DNA from: Galaxea fascicularis
Taxonomy: Eukaryota; Cnidaria; Anthozoa; Scleractinia; Euphylliidae
Length of the DNA: 64,000 nt
NCBI GenBank assembly: GCA_948470475.1
Contig: OX419336.1
Coordinates: 32,696,915-32,760,914, forward strand
Direction of reading: 5' to 3'
The notes beneath the pieces are model-generated. The model saw only the letters and a program-made list of their open reading frames with translations, made no database searches and was not told where the DNA came from. Every line of letters begins with the position of its first letter. The stretch's first letter is position 1. The translations under genes and the position numbers were made by a program. Below, in pieces: positions 1-12,453 of the stretch.

Positions 1-173
1 AAACAGCATGGGTTGAATAGGGCCTGTTCACGAACAGGCTGTTAGAAAGGCCGTTGTTCTTTTTGAAGGGCTGAAGGGGGTACTGATTAAAGTAGGGGGC
101 AACTTCCCCTCTGCGGACGATATGATAACAAAATGAGTGCAGTTCCCTGTTCTTTACTATCCATTCTGATTAC

Positions 174-680
174 CTCAGTGGCTTCAATGTCCTTCCTATC
201 TGGATAACAAGTCCACGACGTCGCTTATAGATTTTTCTCCAACGACGACGATACAAATAACGCATCACACAACGGCGTCTCCTACGTCTGCGTAACTGTC
301 TTCTGCGTCGCCTTTGTCGCCTTCTCCTTTTCCTTCGTCGTCGCCGTCGTCTTCTCCTTCGTCGTTTTTGCTTCCGTCGTCTTCTAAGTATTCTTCGTCG
401 TCGTCGTCTCCTGCGTCTTCTTCTAAGGATTCTCTTCATCCTTCTCCGTCCCCGTCTTCGGCCCCCTAATTTTTTCCATCCTCTACGGGACAACTGACGT
501 ACTCCTCCTCGTCTTGTTATTCGTATCCTTCTGTAACGCTGTCCTCGTCTTATGCACAGCCTTCCTCGCCTCACTCTTGCCTTCTGCCATCCTTTTCTAG
601 TTTTCAACATCAGCCTCTTTCGCAGACCACGGATACGTCGCCACCGATTGCGTCTCTTCACATAAAACTGTTTGCGCAAC
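174..680 (-). CDS. Exon: rest of a module, Arg linker, start of next module (phase 2-2)
   Basis: Leftmost exon in the window. Acceptor is a CTAG after a pyrimidine tract; donor is CTGAG followed by GTAATC, so the gene continues past the window. It opens mid-module (RKQFYVKRRNRWRRIRG), passes through a long linker (runs of 10 or more Arg), then begins a new module (CVMRYLYRRRWRKI). Length 507 nt, phase 2 at both ends, matching exon 2440-2901 upstream. Exon and module boundaries are out of register here, unlike most of the gene. Confidence 0.75.
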
Positions 681-2439
681 CTAGGAGGTTAGGCGGGAAG
701 TTGAGCAAACAAAAATAATGATATTGGTTAAGATTACCACTCTCCAGCCCAGCAACCTAGCAGGGGAGAACAATCTAAGTAATTCTGGCAAAAGACATGA
801 AGGTTACACAGAACGAAGCCCAAACAAACAAGCATAAACACAACAAACTAAAAGCGAACCAGAGTAGAGAATAAATGTGATACCGAGTAAACGCATTGTG
901 TCTAGAATACAGGCAACAAATGTAAAGAGTCGTTGATGTACCTGTAATATTTCGATAAAATTCTATATCTTCACTCTGAATTGACATACAAGTAGCAGGA
1001 ATTTAAATGCTGCAAGATCATCGGGTACATTAGCATTAATATACAAGTGAAAATGCAAAAGAAAGAAGATGCTATCAGGCATAATATTCAAAGTTGGAGC
1101 TCCATCTTTGAACATTGTTATCAGCAGGTAATGGATTTTGAACCTGAGTAGATTGGACGTAAGGTTAACGATGTGGTCGCTACGCTAACCCACGAGAGCT
1201 GCTACATATACACAAGGTTGATGAAGAAAATTTACTTAGCAAGAAGCATTCCAAGGCACACATTGAAACGCAGATTTTTCTTTTTTAGCGCATAAATATC
1301 CACGCATAAAACCCAAAGTGCATTAAATTGAACAAAAGCCTGGAAGTCATGATTCCTGCTAACGGGGATGCTTAAAAAACCCAACAATCTCTATCCAAAA
1401 TAACAGAAGACCGTAAAGCCTAGTTCACTGACACGTGTGAACGCAAGTGCAAATGCAAACGCAAGGAAATACAAGAAATACAAGACGCAAGAAATGGAAA
1501 AAAAATTCCATTTTCTTACGCTTTTATTTTCGCTTGCATTTCACTTCGCTTCGCATTTCGTCACACGTGCATTTTTTGCATTTTGCATTTCAACAACCGA
1601 CCTACTCAAAACTCCTTCTAATTCACTAGAACTCGTTACAAACCAGAGGCCTAGCAGGCAGTAGCAAAATTAAGGGGAGGTAAACACAACTTAAGAATCG
1701 AAACCGGAAGACATTTCACTCCCAAAGTATCCGAACACCTAAGAACGTGCCAGTACTCAAATCAAATCTATTTCCTCTTAAAGTGAAATAGATACAAAAA
1801 AATTAGAAAAAAACGCTAATCGATGAAATCACCAGTAAATATTGCAAATCTGATTCTCTAAATGATCAAAATAATTTCATATCTCTTTTGATAGCGTAGA
1901 TACAGTTGTTTGTAGAAAATAAGGCTACGTTATTTATAAGGCTTTGGCACTAAGAAACGAACCAGTAGACCAACGAATAATTAAACCCTCAATTTAGATT
2001 GTCGACACCCTACTTGTTATGACATTTTTTTTCTTTTTCTGCTACTTATGTAATAGCAATTGTAACTTGGAATGCAAATAAAGACTTGTTGTTGTTATTC
2101 CAGAGCTAGAGGCGAGGGGAGTGAGGTTACTTATGGTCACGCGAGGAGCAAATGTGTTGCAACTTGAATACATTGGGTGAACTTTGTTCAATAAGTTCTG
2201 TCACTGTGACTTGGAAAAATCGCCTTAAAATAATACTCGTTTCTTTTCTTTCCAAGGTACAATTTGAAATCTACCTCTTCATGTTATGTGGGCCTTTTGT
2301 GTAATAGAAAAGGCGTTTGTTACTGTTTGAACAAAATGATAAGAATTTCCGTAACAGTGGCACTATAACTCTTTTGAACCTGTTTTTCTAGAATTCTAGT
2401 TAGCACGATACCCTACTGCTCGACTAACCCATATCTTAC
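681..2439 (-). other. Intron; contains a fold-back repeat
   Basis: No coding signal seen on either strand. At about 1425-1575 the two ends carry complementary copies of a motif beginning ACACGTGTGAACGCAAG, so the short plus-strand ORFs there are part of a MITE-like fold-back element. The rest is AT-rich with no recognisable feature. Confidence 0.5.
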
Positions 2440-2901
2440 CTCAGTCTGACACGTTTTCTTTGAAAACGGAAATACAAACGTCCATTTTTTCGGATTACTC
2501 TCCTCCATCGGCGTCTGTAACGGAAACGCATTCCGCAACGACGTCTTTTTCTTTGTCGTCGTCTTCTTCTTCCTCTCCTGCGTCTTCTTTTCCTCCTCCT
2601 TCTCCTTCTCCTTCTTCGACGTCTTCGCCTTCTTCGCCTTCGCCTTCTGCGTCTTTTCTTCCTGGCTCTATTTCTTCTGTTTCTTATTCGTCTTTTAATC
2701 TTTACCCATCTTCTACCATATCTGACCATAACATCTCTTTTCCTCAGCTTTACTAATCTGTACTTCTTTCGGTATCGCATCCTCAATTTTCTGCGCCAAT
2801 AACGCACGGGCCTCCTACGCTTAGCGAAATAGACATAAAGCCTCTTCCCAATGCCATACCAAGGTCCTTTTCTGCCCAATTTAAATCTTCCATTTTGGTA
2901 T
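2440..2901 (-). CDS. Exon: module remainder, Arg linker, next module start (phase 2-2)
   Basis: Acceptor TTTTATCTTGGCAG, donor CTGAG then GTAAGA. Residues run from YQNGRFKLGRKGPWYG through sub-repeats (MVRYGRRWVKIKRRI) into about 40 residues of nearly pure Arg, then begin another module (CGMRFRYRRRWRRV). Reading the exon in either other frame meets stops early, so phase 2 is forced, and it matches the phase 2 donor of exon 3929-4157. 462 nt. Confidence 0.8.
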
Positions 2902-2934
2902 CTGCCAAGATAAAAAAAATGGTAAAATAAACAG

Positions 2935-3235
2935 TGAGACGATGATGATGTTAACAACGAAGAGGGCGATAACAATAGCAATGATTATGAGGATGATGTT
3001 CACGATTACGAATACGGTGATGCTGGCGATGACGATGACGGTGGCGGTGATAATGATGGTCGCGGGTGTAGAAGTAGTGCAAATGGTTGCGGTGGTGGTA
3101 GCGATGGTATAAGTCGTAGTGATGGTGGCAGTCGTGGTAGCGATGATAGTAGTAGTGGAAATGGTGGTAGTGGTGGAAGCGATGGTGATGGTTGTGGTGG
3201 TGGTGGCGATGGGGATGAGTGACAGTGACAGTGAT
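2935..3235. repeat. Degenerate GAT/GGT trinucleotide tract
   Basis: Low-complexity sequence of GAT, GGT and AGT triplets in the intron upstream of exon 2440-2901. It leaves a plus-strand Asp/Gly/Ser-rich reading frame of about 95 codons, but with no splice sites or conserved pattern. Most likely an expanded, decayed microsatellite. Confidence 0.6.
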
Positions 3236-3928
3236 GGGACAAAGGAATTATCATGATCCGTCCTTCTCTCTTATTAGTTAACGTGGGCTATGATAATTCT
3301 CGCTATCAAGCTCAATCTCAAACCGGGCCCGGTTGTTCGAAACCCAATTAATTTAAATAAGGATTATTGTCAACCTTGGGTCAGTTTTTTACTTTTTGGT
3401 TAACGTTTCTCCCGCTGTTTTTTGTTTGTCAGGATTGACTTCATCTAATCTAAACCTTGGCAGAATATCAGCGACTGAGATTTCGGAAATCTGAGAAACC
3501 GAGCACTGAAGCGAGCATCCGAAATATCCTCATAGTTTCTTCGCTAACGCCGGGGAATGCCACAAGTAGCCACCTAGACGTTCGGAGATATCAGTAGTCA
3601 AGCAACTGAACAGCCGATGACCCGAGTAAGACCGGTCGAGTACTGGTGATCCAAGAAAATAACTAAGTGAAACTGTGGGTTATAAGAATAATTAAAAACA
3701 AATGTGTTCGGGCATTCAACGGTAACCACGCACCAAACACTCTGTCCTCATCACAACAGGGAACGTAGCACGCGTGCAGCTGATGAGTACCTGTGCTTCA
3801 GGTCATTAACGAAACTTATCAAACCTTTAAAAAACAGAACCATCCAACACCAAATGAACTCATCAACAACACAAATATGAATACAAGCACTTCGCTGGTC
3901 AAAATATTGTATTCCAGTCACTACTTAC

Positions 3929-4157
3929 TTAAATAACCTCCATCTTTGCCAGTACACCCTCAATTTTCGTCTGATTATGCAGACGGGTCTCAACTTTCCG
4001 CGGTATGTTAAACTCAATAAAGAACGACGAAGGCGTCTCCGTCTTTGTCTTCGTCTGCGGGTGCGTCTCCTTCGCCTTCTTCGCCGTCTTCTCCTTCGAC
4101 GCCTGCGCCTTCTTCGACGTCGCCTCTTGATAACACGTCTCGATGGTCGACGCCGTC
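3929..4157 (-). CDS. Exon: Arg linker plus start of module (phase 1 to 2)
   Basis: Acceptor CATCTTTTGTAG, donor TTTAA then GTAAGT. Starts GRRRPSRRVIKRR, continues through a linker of more than 20 Arg, then begins a module (SLTYRGKLRPVCIIRRKLRV). Length 229 nt is 3n+1: it enters in phase 1 and leaves in phase 2, exactly what is needed to link the phase 1 exons to its right with the phase 2 exons to its left. Confidence 0.8.
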
Positions 4158-4322
4158 CTACAAAAGATGTATCATAGGTATTAAAAAGGAAAGAAATACA
4201 GTTTCTATACCACGAGGTGTCTCTAAGCAAGGATAATCCCAGTGAATGAGATGGTAAAATACAAGATTGATTCAGCTGATTCTAAATTTCATCGCTAGTT
4301 AAACAAGATTACTTATTTTTAC

Positions 4323-4829
4323 CTTTATTTGTCCGTGGGAATCGAATCTGTTTGGCTTCAGACCATTTACCGCTCTTACGAACGTAAGCAAGCCTTCCTC
4401 TTCTTCTCACCCTAAGTATGTGTCCCTTGCGCCTTGCAAACCATGTGTAACGTGGCCAAAATTTTAACGTTCGCCTACCAATTCTTACAAAATAGGTCCT
4501 CCCGAGGCGCATCGCCGGCCTGTACTTCTTGTGGACAAGAATTTTGAAAGTGTTGAAATTTCGACGGAGTCGTATCCATCGCTTTTTGTTTCTGACATAC
4601 CACCGCCTTGCTTTCCTGCGAACACGACGCCATCCACGTTGGAGTCGTATGAACAGTCTACCGTTTCTGTCTTTAAGTTGACGCCATCTCCTAAGGAACT
4701 TGATCTTCATATGTTTTACCAAGTTTCTGTACTTATGCACATGAGAACCTATTCTCAAGTAATGCACCGGCTTTCCCCTCCTCAGCGTGAGCGACTTTTT
4801 ATTGAATGATATTACTGGTCGCCTTCGTC
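4323..4829 (-). CDS. Exon: complete basic module (169 codons, phase 1-1)
   Basis: Acceptor CTGTTTTTATTAG, donor AAAG then GTAAAA (weak at +5, but it gives the required phase 1). Opens GRRRPVISFNKKSLTLRRGK and shows sub-repeats such as LFIRLQRGWRRVRRKARRWY and YFVRIGRRTLKFWPRY. Less Arg-dense than most modules. Same length (507 nt) as exon 8266-8772. Confidence 0.8.
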
Positions 4830-6651
4830 CTAATAAAAACAGTAGCCGAAATGTAAATTCGGATGGCAAGCTCAGAAGGCGTGCATTTGACTGAGTATTC
4901 CATTTGGAAATGCGTGTTTACAATGATGTCAAAACGTGGTAGGTAAGAATAAAGGGCGCTACGAGAAACAGGCGAGTGCCACGGATTAAATAAATACTTA
5001 ATTGACCACTCCCCTACAGGGGCTTTTCAGGGCCAATGAAAAATGAAATAATACAAATGAAAACAACAGAGTTAAGAATCCCAACTGCCTCCACAAGTTC
5101 TTACCACGTTTTGACGTCTTCCGTGCGTTATTTGAGGACACACGCAATGCCACATGGGATCTGTTCGCTTAATACATTGATTTATTTTCCTTTCTTTGAT
5201 TTAAGACGTCATTTGTGCTCTTATACTTCACCAATCAAAACGTGAACGAAATTAGATTTTGCGCCGTCTTTGTTTTTGTATAAAGAGAATTTGCTTGAAA
5301 TGCTTGGGTGCCAGCAATTTAAAGCAGTGCCCAAACCAATGACCACTCGATTTGTCGTGTCCCCCCCCCCCTCCTGGAAGCAGTTAGTTTCTCCTACGCT
5401 TCCCGAACAACCAACTGCTCGCAAGATATTTCCCCGCTGGCTTGACGTCAAGATTGTTGCTATTTTTGGTTATTGTTTTGGTTTCCATTGTTCCGACACG
5501 ACCCTTGACTAGGGAATGCCCGACTCAGAATAAATACCAATAGAAACCCTTGAAAAAGCACTCTTTTAAAAAGGCTCTCTTTATACACTTCTTGGCTCTC
5601 GTGAGGTAATAGGGAAATCCCGAAAGCAGACAACTTTGTTTCCGTTTAAGGGGTGAATCACACCTTCTTTAGATCAAGGAGGAATTTATCAAGGAAACAG
5701 GCAGATTATTTCGTAAACGTAGAGCAAAATTGATCGGATAGATAAAGAAAAATCGAAAACAACTTACTTCGCCTCTTTGCATAGGTTCTTGGTCCGACTG
5801 CAAATAAATAAATCATTAAGTCTGTCAATCAGTCAAAAATTAATCGCTGCCAATATAATAATATTAGCCTGTTACACATTCATTCCCAGTTAGAGCAGTG
5901 TTTAATTGAGTGTCGTAAAACGAAACCCAGAGCAATTACTTCGGCCTTAACTCGAAAATTACTGACTGCCAATAACCTGACTTAACATGACTAATATCCC
6001 TCGTCACGCCATGAGATAACTTGCGTGAGACTATACGCTGCAATTGACTTGTAAATTGGGCCAATCAGGAAAATTGAGTAAAGTGAAAAGGTGCAGGCAA
6101 CATCCACTTAAGAAATCGATTTAGCGAAAGAAAACTTGAGTGGTTTGAATAGATTAATTCACTTGTTATGAAAATGATGGGTGATTTTCCAATGGCTGAG
6201 TGGAACGAAATAAGTAGAAAATAGTTTTCTGACACACCGCTGGGGCCTGGGGATGGGTTTGGGTCATGTGACGTGTCAAGGCGGGCAGTTGTTTTTTGTT
6301 GACCGCCATTGCTTGACCTTCCCACCCACCCACCTGTTGCGGTGGTCGGCTTGACATGGCTCCCAGCGGTGTGTGAGAAAATGTTTTCACCCTGGTTAAG
6401 CACTTGTGGTGCCCATGTGACGATGTAAAGGAGCAGTGAACAAGTGTTCGTTCCCAGGGGTCCGGAGGGTTAGATATCTCGAGATAGTCCTTCATCTAAT
6501 TTTTATTACTGCTCTGAAAATGTCGTGCATTGTTCTGGAGTTTCCATGAGAATAGGGGTTCGTTCTATCGGGGCTTTCGTTTAATAAACCAAGGCCCTCG
6601 TTAAAGGTTCGCTATTTTGGAGTCTTCGTTAAATTCCGGTGTCGGTTATTT

Positions 6652-7016
6652 GGGAGCTTAAGCAACAACGACGGAAACGGCAGCGAAAACGTCATTTCAA
6701 AATGTGTTATCTTGTCTTTGTAACTCTCTGCAATTATTCCACTTTGCTTAAAATGAAAAATACTGACGAAGTGTCCAGGGTCAAAATTACTGTGAACGGT
6801 GCTAAAACAAAGAAAAATAAACAATAATTTGCCACCATGCGCTCATGTTCCCGAGAAAACTAAAAATTCGGTCAAATCAAGTTATCGTTTTGCAAATAAC
6901 GACAGAGAAATGTACCAAAATGTAAAACAAACGTGCAGAGCGATTGTTTTTGGTCATTAAACCTATTGTTTTGTGGCGTTCTCGTTGCCGTTGCCGCTCT
7001 CGTTGCTTAAGCTCCC
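6652..7016. mobile_element. Fold-back MITE-like element (GGGAGCTTAAGCAAC arms)
   Basis: The left arm GGGAGCTTAAGCAACAACG is complementary to the right arm ending CGTTGCTTAAGCTCCC, followed by inner sub-terminal similarity (CGGCAGCGAAAACG versus CGTTGCCGCTCTCG). A related copy sits at about 40957-41246. Non-autonomous DNA-transposon remnant; superfamily not assigned. Confidence 0.6.
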
Positions 7017-7044
7017 TTCTGATTCCTAACAACGGGGTTAATAG

Positions 7045-7222
7045 AGGGTTTTCACATGACGTCACGGCGGCCATGTTGGTGTTCCAAAACAAAAGGAACG
7101 GCGGCCATATTGGTTAACCAGGCTGACCCTCTGGGAATTGATCTCTATTTTTATGCAAAAACTTTCTTTTGTTTCATTAAACCAATATGGCCGCTGGTCA
7201 CGTGAGTGAAAACGCTCTATAG
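7045..7222. mobile_element. Fold-back element with GGCGGCCAT arms (copy 1)
   Basis: The arms read GTTTTCACATGACGTCACGG plus CGGCCATGTTGG on the left, and the complementary CCAATATGGCCGCTGGTCACG plus GTGAAAAC on the right. Related copies at 37114-37298 and 57890-58034 define a family within this window. Confidence 0.6.
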
Positions 7223-7268
7223 AGTGAATTCGTATAACCCTTTTCTTATATGCTAATGAGAATCACTA

Positions 7269-7300
<32 letters not shown>

Positions 7301-8265
7301 CAGTTAGAAAAACACACACGAGACTGAAACCAGTGTTTCAAATCCCTAATTGTGAATATTCATTCAAAACTAACAAGCCTAATGAGCTATTCTTTTCTTC
7401 CACTGTTTGCATACCAGGGTGAAAGTACTGGCACGAGTGTTTCTCAGCCAGTGACAGGGCTGTGAATTAAAACGGTATTTGAGGCTCTGAGAGAGGGCGG
7501 TAAATCTGATGAGGGGTACTACGACGTTTCTCGTTACGTCACCTATTGTTATTAATGTGCCAACCAGAGGTTTATTGGTTGTTGAAACAATGTATGCTAT
7601 TGTTCGGCGGCTGGCAAATTTGAATATCAAAAGAAATTTGACGTCAATGTTTTGTAAACAGAAAACATCGCTGTTGCAACGGTGACATAAGGAAATCGAG
7701 GCCAGTTTCTCTTCAGATTACCATGGCCTTTTGCCTCGCACAGAACTCCGATATTCTTGTTCAGATTTTTAAACAGTTCAGTACCTTCCGACGTGAATGG
7801 CTCGTGAGTACCCAAACCGGTCATAAGAATATTATGCGTCTCATTATCATATAAGAAACGGGTTATACGAATTCACTGTTATAGTGGGATTTGCGTCATT
7901 TAAGGGGTTCCGTAAATAAGGGTTTTCGTAATGGGGGGTTTGTTATATCGGGGTATTCGTACGCCTCGGGTTGGTTCTCGGCAGGCATCCCAAAATAAAC
8001 TTATTTGGTTTTACACTACTGTGTTATTTGTTGTGAAGTGGAGACAAAATTAAGGGTTTTCGTAATGCGGGGGTTTGTTATATCGGGGTATTCGTTAAGT
8101 AGGGCTTAGTTGGATATTCTGAAGTTTTCTGAAGTTTAGCTAGAATATCGTTCACTGTTATACTGAGATCTGCAGTAAATCGGGGCTCGTTGTAACGGCT
8201 TTCAACTGTATACCGCCTTCGTACCTCAAAACAATAAACAATGCGTTATCTCATAAGAAACTTAC

Positions 8266-8772
8266 ATGTCAACCTCCTTCTTCGTCTGAAGCGAATCCGC
8301 CGTCTTACCAGTCTTCCACCAATGCGGAATTTGAAGTATTTTTTCCATACTCCTCGTCGACCCAATGGGGTTACAACAGTGCGCCTTCCTCTAAATATGA
8401 AGAACTTAGTCCGCCTGATTTTCAACACTACCTTACGACGCTTAAAGTACATTTTCAGCGTGCCCCGGCTCCCTATAACCTTTCGGTAACGATTCCGGAA
8501 ACGGAACTGGATCGTTCGCGTTTTCATCCAACGCTTTCCGCGACGTATAAACCACGTAAAACCACGCCTGATGACGCGGAATCTTCCTAGTATTCGCCAA
8601 CGGCGTCCAAAGCGCTTCGGAATGTACCAGCGACGTCGGAAATAGATTTTAACCCTTGGTGTTAATTTGTTAAAGCGATAGACGCGACTTCCAATCCTGA
8701 ACTTGATGCCACGCCGTCCGCTTCGTATTCGACGAATGTGTCCCCGGTAAAGAATTTTTGGTCGTCGGTAGC
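8266..8772 (-). CDS. Exon: complete basic module (169 codons, phase 1-1)
   Basis: Acceptor follows a strong pyrimidine tract (TCTTTCCTCTGCTCTTCTTAAG); donor ACAT then GTAAGT. The frame is open over all 507 nt. Sub-repeats include YRRPKILYRGHIRRIRSGRR, VYRFNLTPRVKIYFRRRWYI and FRVIRRGFTWFIRRGKRW; it ends KYFKFRIGGRLVRRR. More Phe-rich than the other modules. Confidence 0.85.
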
Positions 8773-9726
8773 CTTAAGAAGAGCAGAGGAAAGACATAAG
8801 GCATTCTAATTAGCCAAGTGTATAAGCAGGACGCCACTGTCAAATGATGGTCAAGTCAGTCAATAGTTATCACTACACCATATTTGAGTCCACGTTTTAC
8901 CTTCCAACGTTCATCTAACCTGGTCTAGGTTATTAGTATGACGTTTTAGTTACTCGAGCCGTAAGGTCACGAGCCAAGGAATAAGCTCCGTATTTTTAAG
9001 TTTTGTGTCCAACGCCAGCATGCGTGCGCTTACGTCAATTCAATGAGCCTTTGCTACCAGAATTTCAAAGTAAAACAATCTTTCACATCGGCAACATTCG
9101 AACTAACAATCTCGTACATGAAATTAATTGAGGTAGGTCAGGGCTCTAACCCAACAAGCCACGAAGTTAGCGGAATTAAAAAGATGTATCTGTGTGTTGA
9201 TGTGTGTAGGCTACGTGACATCCTGTTTATTGAAATGAAGTTGCAAAGCGTCAGTTGTTTCGAGTGCTACCAAATGTCAAATACTTGTTATATGCTTCCG
9301 AATTTCGCGTCCTAGAAACGCTTTTACCACATGCTGTTGACTGTTTCCAAGACACAGGCTAAATTCCGCTCAAAAATTGAAACCAAACCGCAAACCTCAA
9401 ATAAATTTTACAACACAGTAACGTTAATTGCTCCTCCGTACTTCCCCAAATAAGGCCCGGTTCAGACGCCGCTCCACTCATATCATGTGCCGAACCTAAT
9501 TGAATTAGAATCGACTTTGGAGCGACATTAGCGTGATAGCTGATTCAGACGGTGTACCGCGTGTCGAACCTAATATGTCTAATATGTATTTTATATAGGG
9601 AGAAGGCATTATACATTTATACATTGTCATAATTAATGAATTTGGTTCGGCACATGAGAAGAGCGCCGTAAAAATCAGTTGCCGCTCCTGTGTCAAATCA
9701 TGCGGCAGACCTTGTCGAACTTAACG

Positions 9727-9761
<35 letters not shown>

Positions 9762-10134
9762 CTGATTCAGACGCCGCTCTTTTGCCGAAGTTCAAAAACT
9801 GGGTCACAACTGTAAAGCCCTGGCCAAACAGTTAAATCAAACAAAGATCAACCATCCAAACGCAAGAAAGTATGGGACACAACACGAGTATCAATACGCA
9901 TGCGCGCGTAAAACAAGCTTGTTGTAGTTGGCCAAATGAAACAATCACCACTCAAGAACAGAAAAAACTGGTTGAGGTTGTTTGAATGAATATTTGACAG
10001 AGCTCAAATTAATCGAACGCTATCAAAGGTGACGAAACGATAAAATGTCTGGTCACCAAACATTTCCCGTTTGGCCAAGGCTTAACAAACAGTTTTGTGA
10101 AAGAATCGCATGGAAGAAGAAAAAGGTTGCTTAC
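8773..10134 (-). other. Intron with repeat-derived sequence
   Basis: Contains direct repeats of a CAGACGCCGCTC motif (9460-9790) and a fold-back element at about 9816-10083 with arms AAGCCCTGGCCAAAC and GTTTGGCCAAGGCTT. No coding exon recognised. Confidence 0.45.
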
Positions 10135-10170
10135 GTCTCCTTCTTCGTCGACGGCGCCTTCGTCTACGGC
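10135..10170 (-). CDS. 36-nt Arg linker mini-exon (phase 1-1)
   Basis: Acceptor CATTTTTTCAG, donor GAGAC then GTAAGC. Encodes eleven consecutive Arg plus two split codons. Too short for ORF finding; supported by both splice sites and by phase agreement with its neighbours. Confidence 0.65.
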
Positions 10171-10426
10171 CTGAAAAAATGAGCAGAAAAGTTAGGATAA
10201 GCGAGATTGGGACTGTCACAATGTCTTTGATTCTACTCCACTGAAGAATTTTTTTCTTATGTTATGCATGGTTTCAGTGTCTGTTTTATGTGAAATAAGA
10301 ACATTTGAGTGTCATTTTTAATCGTTCTGCGAAAGCTAACTCCAACAAGGACTCGAGTGCACGTAGTGTCAGCTGACAGGTATCTAACAACTTCCAGGAA
10401 CGTATTAACAGGAACAGAATACTCAC

Positions 10427-10462
10427 GTCTAGCTTTTCGTCCTCGACGCCAATAACGCCGAC
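10427..10462 (-). CDS. 36-nt Arg-rich mini-exon (phase 1-1)
   Basis: Acceptor TTTTTTGTGCAG, donor TAGAC then GTGAGT. Encodes RRYWRRGRKAR, a fragment that looks like one sub-repeat of the long modules. Same 36-nt length as the mini-exon at 10135-10170, 256 bp away. Confidence 0.65.
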
Positions 10463-10502
10463 CTGCACAAAAAAGAATTTAAATTTTTACCTCTTCTATA
10501 CC

Positions 10503-10690
10503 TATTACTAACCGAGTTCGAGGTCCGTACTGTAAGTTACGAACCGAGTTTTTTCCATAATTTCTTATAAATTAACGGGTAAAAGCGAGGATGCGTAACT
10601 TACAGTACGGACCAAGAAAAAGAGGTTAGAAAGATATTTATCATCTCTCTGAGGTTAATCGGGCGCAATTAACGATTAGCCCTTCCAATA
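10503..10690. mobile_element. Fold-back repeat (GTCCGTACTGTAAGTTACG family, copy 1)
   Basis: Inverted arms GTCCGTACTGTAAGTTACG and GTAACTTACAGTACGGACC flank a short centre, followed by a tail shared with the copies at 20841-21125 and 44571-44866. A diverged relative lies at 36527-36765. Confidence 0.6.
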
Positions 10691-11976
10691 AGTACTCCAA
10701 ACTATAAGAATCTATTTTGCCTTTAGGTTCTTCTTGGCGGCGTTTTAATGTATTACCTATCGAACAAGTCGAGCTTCGATCACAGTTCTTTCCCCCAGTG
10801 GTCTAGAGCGCCTAAAATGACACACCTTTTTCTCTGCTATCGCCGTTCCATATATTTTTTACATCGGTAAAATAACTAAGATTTAAATCTTTAAAGGCAC
10901 GACGTTCACCTCGCTCTGCATTTCCAGCAAAAACGTCTTGTAGAGAAATTCGTTTGTATGTCTAAGATTATTGGTCTTCACCTATTCATTCTCAACAAAC
11001 TGCCTTGAGTCGGTAATAGATTATCAAAGTGTCCGACAGAGAATTGCCAAGTCTTTTCTATGGAAATGATGATCAGTCAGTTTAATTCTTAAAATTCTCA
11101 ACTTTAATTCCAGCGTTCATCTAATAATACGCCGAGCGAAAAATCAACGTTTTGTTGTCAGTCAAGGTTTAAATCACCCGTCATAAAGTTCTGTTGTCCA
11201 TCATTTTAGTATGTGTAATCAAACGGTGACGACTGAAAAAAAGCTAGGGAAATTATTGGAGTTTTGATAAAACGCGCAGAAAATTATTTCCTAACCTTTT
11301 AGTACCATGGGTGACATTAACTATTATATTAAATTTAACACTGCATTTAATATAACGTAGGTTTTTTACTTGAGAACTCTAGCTATTGAAAAGTTAATGC
11401 ATACATTTTGGCTTAAGTTCACAATTTTCTGAATTTTTCGATGAAAGGCTCTTTAGAATCATTCTTCCTATTTATTAAATTTCTTAAAGATGAGACATTA
11501 ATCATTGATCATTATTAGTGGCTATAATCCGTCATGAATGAACTGAAAACAGCGCCCAAAAATCCGCTCGAGATGAAATTCACGCCAAAATGTACAGGCG
11601 TAAAATTTAAAGAGATACAATGAAATGCCAAAGCCAGGGGCTTATATGGGAAAGGTCAATGGTGCGAGAGTTACAAACCAAGATGTGCAAAACTAACAAA
11701 AATCATAAATAAATAAATGCAAGAAGTGAATTATGTAGAAATAACTAAGCAAATAAGTGGAATAAATCTACACAAGCTATCAGAGTATATACAGTAAGTT
11801 AGGGTACACTGTAGTGAATGGAGATATACACTGTACGGGCAAACACACGCTTGCGAACAATATCACGGCTCGTTGTTCGTAAATCTTGGAATTTCACACG
11901 TGAAATGATAAACTGACGCTAAAATTTCGCTTTAAAATTAACGGAGGAGATACATCTTTAGATTTTCATCACTTAC
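10691..11976 (-). other. Intron, nothing recognised
   Basis: AT-rich sequence without coding potential, clear repeats or RNA-like structure that I could see. Confidence 0.4.
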
Positions 11977-12453
11977 GTCGCCACCGGAACGTTCTTATTC
12001 TACCATAGCGGCCTTTCCTACGGATCTTGACTCCTTTTCTGCCAACTAGCTTCACTCTCAGCCGTCTTCCCCGGAAGCGAATACTGCAACGCACACGGCG
12101 CCTCACGCGTCTCCACCGTTTCCCTTGTCTTGTGTACCATAACTTCCTACGTCGTTTTATTCGTATTCTGCGGTTTTTCCATCTAAAAATCAGCCTGACT
12201 TTCTTTATTTTCCTCCATTTTCGTCTCCTTCGTAGATACCACTTACGACCGAATCTTCTCAGACCGCACCACCTTCTCCTAATACGGACTCGCCACCGTT
12301 TTCCGTAACGTTTAATTCTTCTGTACGTTCCACCTATGTAAATCCTTAATCTTCTCCTGAACCTGCGGATAGGCCTCTTGCGGAGTCCAAAGTAGTATTT
12401 TCTTCTTACTCTCACACGACATCGTCTGCCACGGTACTTGACATATCTCCTTC
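11977..12453 (-). CDS. Exon: basic module of the 159-codon type (phase 1-1)
   Basis: Acceptor CTGGTTTATTTAG, donor CGAC then GTAAGT. Opens GRRYVKYRGRRCRVRVRRKY and contains RWRVRIRRRWCGLRRFGRKW and VRCSIRFRGRRLRVKLVGRK, ending in the signature KGRYGRIRT. It is the nearest paralogue, in this window, of the five array modules at 22-32 kb: same 477-nt length and many identical residues. It is probably sister to the copy that was amplified. Confidence 0.9.

Larger units (their letters stand above)
4830..8265 (-). other. 3.4 kb intron, no linker exon found; carries fold-back elements
   Basis: Separates two module exons directly, which is unusual because a linker normally lies between. I found no convincing Arg linker here. 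It holds the fold-back elements at 6652-7016 and 7045-7222, a direct repeat of about 40 bp near 7905-7950 and 8050-8095, and otherwise nothing recognisable. Confidence 0.5.

Noticed and set aside
3006..3254. Pro/Ser/Leu-rich minus-strand frame
   Set aside because: Antisense reading of the GAT/GGT triplet tract.
4926..5118. Possible small exon near 5100 with a CGTG/GTAAGA donor
   Set aside because: The donor-like string is part of an inverted repeat (GTCAAAACGTGGTA at 4928 and its complement at 5105), and the peptide lacks the basic pattern.
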